A stretch of 64,000 bases of DNA from Diprion similis. Its lineage: Eukaryota > Arthropoda > Insecta > Hymenoptera > Diprionidae. This document shows positions 60,401 to 64,000 of this stretch, one piece after another (the stretch's first letter is position 1; the number at the start of each line of letters is the position of its first letter). The translations under genes and the position numbers were made by a program. The notes beneath the pieces were generated by a model. The model saw only the letters and a program-made list of their open reading frames with translations, was not told the origin of the DNA and ran no database searches. Where the stretch lies: NCBI RefSeq assembly GCF_021155765.1, contig NC_060110.1, forward strand, positions 7,811,501 to 7,875,500, in the 5' to 3' direction.

Positions 60401-62200
60401 TGCTACGCTTTAAATCCACAGTCATCAAATGCGGCACGGAATTACCATCAATAACTGACGCATGAACGAGGCAACGGATTTCTACAAAATAAACGTAGAA
60501 TCGATTGAAGCGTGAATGAAACTGTGATAACGTATCATGTTTCCCTATACAGGTCCATCCTTGGGTGTCACTGATCTCTATGCGAATACAAGCGCCAATA
60601 AATTGCGGGCTGCCCTCCCCTTCGCATCTTGACGTATAACATATAACAATAAGTCAATGGAAATACGAAATACCGATCGAGTAACGACGGTAGCGGTGCG
60701 CCAGGGGCGAAACCGTTGAAGATCGCTGATCGCGCGGCGACCGTTGGAGAATCGAAAAAGGACCAATGAGAGGTCGGGCGGTGTCGCAGCGCCTCCAGTC
60801 GTTCCTCGCGAGTGTCGCGTTAGCGCAGTTGCCGCCAGTCGGGCAGTCGTAGTTGATCTTCGTTGCGTCTGCATGCCTGACTCGGTATCCCCGTGCTCGA
60901 AATCGGTTTTAAAATCGAGTTTAAATCCTGACGATAATTCGCCGCCCGGTGCGACGGACAACGTCGCGATAAGGTTGCGAAATCACGACTGTTTTGCGGC
61001 GAGGAACGAGCTGACAGGGCAGGGAGAAAAGACGCGGTTAAACCAGCGTCGGTGTTGACGACTTTCGGGGAATATCCGAGGTCCGTTGGGCCGCCTCTCA
61101 TCTCTGAGTTTAGTACACGCGCGTCGAATTGCACCTAAAGGATGTGCGAGGGTGAGGTTGTGACCAAGGGAATATACGTCGACGATTGTGACACGCCGAA
61201 CTGGAGGATCCTTCCGTGTTGACGACGACGCAGCATCGCGTTGGTGTTACGAGGGATAATATAAACCCACGGGCAAAACAATACCCACCGGAGCTCGAAA
61301 CTGACCACCACCACTGCTTCTGCCGCCCACTCGAGATCGGAACCTCTGGAAACCTACGGAATGTAGCACGAGGTTAGTCAACGAATGCCTGCAGTTCTTT
61401 CTCTCACTTCCCCAATTTTCACTCACACAACCACTCCACACGCACAGACACATACGCACACGCGCACGTACACACACACATTAAAGAGAACGAAAATAAC
61501 TCCCCGCAATTATCCTCGATAGCGCAGATCGACACACGCAAGATGTTGTGTACGCCTAATTTGCATACGCATATTTACGCTCGTGGCTAGCTCCTAGCCG
61601 CAGATCGAGCGCCAAGGCGCGTCGACGATTCTCTTCTGTTTCACGTCCGTTTGCCAGGTTTGCCTGTGCCTGCAGTACCAGTTATGCTCTCACGGCGGAC
61701 GCGTTCCTCACGTCTCGAGAGCGGCGAACCAGCCAGCGAGAAGACTCGAGTCGTGACCCGAGACGGAGATTGATTCGTTCCTCGTTCACGTGTCCCGTGC
61801 CGCATGCACGCTCGTTAAATTTCACGTTTCTTTAATCGGGGCATTCCTAAGGCCCGAACATCCCTCTGCGGCCACGTGAAAAGCCTGGCTAATTGTATGT
61901 AGCCGTGCGCGAAAGGATTCAGCGCGGCGGCTGCGAGGCTCGCTGGCTGTGTCCTTGACCCGCTACGGCATCCCGCTTCTGTATGTCAAACAAGGAATTC
62001 CGACCAGGTTGAGGCTCGTGACGCTGGTGCAACGATTCGGTTTCACCAAAAGTTATCGCATAGAAATGTTTCGGTTGACTGGAATTATACTAGAACGTTG
62101 CAAGACGGAGATCATACCTGTATATCAAGATCTTGAGAAGAGTAGATTCAACTTGGTAAGATATGAAAAAAACACGAGATGGTTGAATTGAGACTGTATA
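60400..62200. promoter_or_regulatory. GC/CpG-rich promoter-like region, possible 5' end of a gene running right
   Basis: The base composition shifts sharply: 60600-61350 and 61600-61990 are CpG-rich, unlike the AT-rich flanks, with a CA-rich microsatellite at about 61432-61482 between. GT donors follow GC-rich stretches (GCGAGG/GTGAGG near 61150, GCACGAG/GTTAGT near 61373). Open frames here overlap on both strands and match no family known to me. The most likely reading is a promoter with non-coding first exon(s) of a large gene beyond the window, direction not certain. Confidence 0.35.
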
Positions 62201-64000
62201 CTATCGTCATCGATGTCTTCATATTCGTTTATATAAGATCAGAACTTGAAGCAAGTGAAATATTTAGTTTTAGAAACTTCGGATTCATCTCTCAAGTCAT
62301 TTTAAAGTTGCCAAATATGTAATGATTTTTCCCGATGCTTATTGTTAGTTGCGTTAACGTTATAACCAATTTTATAACGCGTGAATTCGGGAAATCCCTT
62401 TCGCGACGTTGACATTGTCGCGGAGATGATGGTGAATGATAATTTAAATACGGGATAAATCGGCAAGTATCATGATTTTTAGATTGTCCAAAATCGACTC
62501 AGAATCACTGTTGCAACATTGAATAGAGCGATGATGTTGAGGCTGCTCTCAATTTTTTGCGAAACATCAGCGACTTGTAGACAGGATTAAAAAATACTTA
62601 AAACCTTTCGAAAACCGGAGACCATCTTGGAGAAATGAGAAAGAAATCACGGTGTTTTGTTTTAGATTTCATAGTATTTCGATTATTACGGTGTTGATTC
62701 TTTTCTCGATTCTCGTTATTTGAAAAACACGTGTAGTAAAGGCGTGCGTGCATCCCACAAAGAATCTATATGATCTATTTTCCATCCCCGTTTTGTTTAT
62801 TGGTTAACGACGATTAACAATATCCGTTTATTTACGTTTCGAATTAATCCCAAAAGCAGACGATTCTGATTTGTCACGTCTTACATTACTAATTAACAAA
62901 ATGATTACCGAAATATCGCAGCACGCGGTGCCAAATAGATGGAAGAGGCGATGGAGAAAAAAAATAATTATATACGCGCGCGTATAACTATGACGACGCC
63001 GACGGTTTCCCCGCATCTCGTTTACGACGTAACGTATCATATACATATGTAGGTGTATATAGGCATATACATGATATTTATGCATGTATGTACACACGTG
63101 CTTGTTGTGTATATAGAACTAGGCAGCTGAAAGACCAGTTTAAAAAAAGAATCGCATACCTACGGGCAGCTCGGATCGTCTACATACGCATAATGTATTA
63201 TATACATACACGTCGAATTATATTCTACGACCGGACTCGCGGTTCTCTGTCGTAGTAAAATAGTAGCTGGTATAGATGCAATGTGGGTAGATCGGTGTCT
63301 ACTACACACGAGAGCAATAGGCGTAGCATTCCATCGTACGAATTTCGGATTATGTGTACCTACGATAGAATGTGCTTTGAAACACTCTCTCTCTCTCTTT
63401 CTCCATTTCATAACAAGCGATTGAATTCCCATAAAAAAAAGGGTAATAATCGATAAATATTTAGTAACACATCAATACGATAATTATATCGGTTTTAATT
63501 ATTTTTCGAACAGAGCGCATTTTCTTTAGTTGAAATAAATTTATCTGCCGAGGAAAAATTCACTCCATCAATACTTGTTTTATAAGTATCATAATAACAG
63601 CGATTCTTTTTATTACCGGTACGTGCAAATGCAAATGGCGAGAAGCAGTAACCGAAACAGCTGTTTTACAGCCGACCCGGTTGTCCGATAGATATGTACA
63701 ATAGTGCAAACACGATGAACAGTACACAGCAAGAATATGTACGATACAACATCCATCATGAGACGGAGATGTTGGTAAAAGGTGAAAAGCGCAGCGTTGC
63801 CAGCCCGTCATCGTCGTTCGTGTGGTGTAAAGTGCTAAAATACACACCGGGGAAATATGACCACGGTAATTGCACTGTCCGCCGCACCCGGATCGTAATA
63901 TGATAAAAACTGTTCATTTATATGATTTTTTTTCGAATTGAAACGAAAACAATAGATCGCACGTAAACTTCAACTTTTGGCGGGAAAATTTCGCGCATTG
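62201..64000. other. Right-end non-coding DNA
   Basis: AT-rich, with many ATATAC/GTATAT stretches (about 62970-63220) and a CT microsatellite at 63386-63401. No supported exon. Confidence 0.5.

Noticed and set aside
1-64000. CRISPR arrays, operons or phage-type systems
   Set aside because: No regularly spaced repeats or prokaryotic gene organisation; all genes are spliced metazoan genes.

Overview
The window looks like nuclear DNA from an insect. It is AT-rich, full of homopolymer and microsatellite runs, and has spliced genes with GT-AG introns from about 60 bp to over 6 kb. All recognisable proteins are metazoan and resemble insect orthologues. A clear Ras-GRF orthologue, which I do not know from Drosophila, makes a non-dipteran insect such as a hymenopteran more likely; that is an inference.

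Left third (1-28.4 kb): sparse. Three minus-strand exons (21.8, 15.6 and 9.9 kb) join in frame into the N-terminus and PH domain of a Ras-GRF. The rest of that gene must lie beyond the left edge. Its long introns hold a dispersed repeat family (at least three copies), a hAT-like transposase relic, a GC-rich island of unknown nature and several homopolymer tracts. A second decayed element-like ORF lies at the left edge.

Middle (28.4-47.8 kb): compact. In order: a BTBD1/2-type BTB-BACK-PHR protein (-), an unrecognised 175-codon gene with a possible ciliary X-box upstream (-), complex I subunit NDUFA13 (-), an MTMR10-type pseudophosphatase (+), mitochondrial aldehyde dehydrogenase (-), and one or two small unrecognised minus-strand ORFs. 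NDUFA13 and MTMR10 are head to head across about 0.5 kb; MTMR10 and ALDH are tail to tail.

Right third (47.8-64 kb): the NMD factor SMG5 (+) and ubiquilin (+), separated by two large fold-back (inverted-repeat) elements. From about 60.4 kb a GC-rich, promoter-like region follows with no recognised coding exon; it may be the 5' end of a gene running off the right edge.

Exon models were built by eye from splice consensus, reading-frame continuity and protein-family similarity. The main genes (BTBD, NDUFA13, MTMR10, ALDH, SMG5, UBQLN) each close into one frame from start to stop. The genes are mostly unrelated housekeeping functions and form no operon-like unit.
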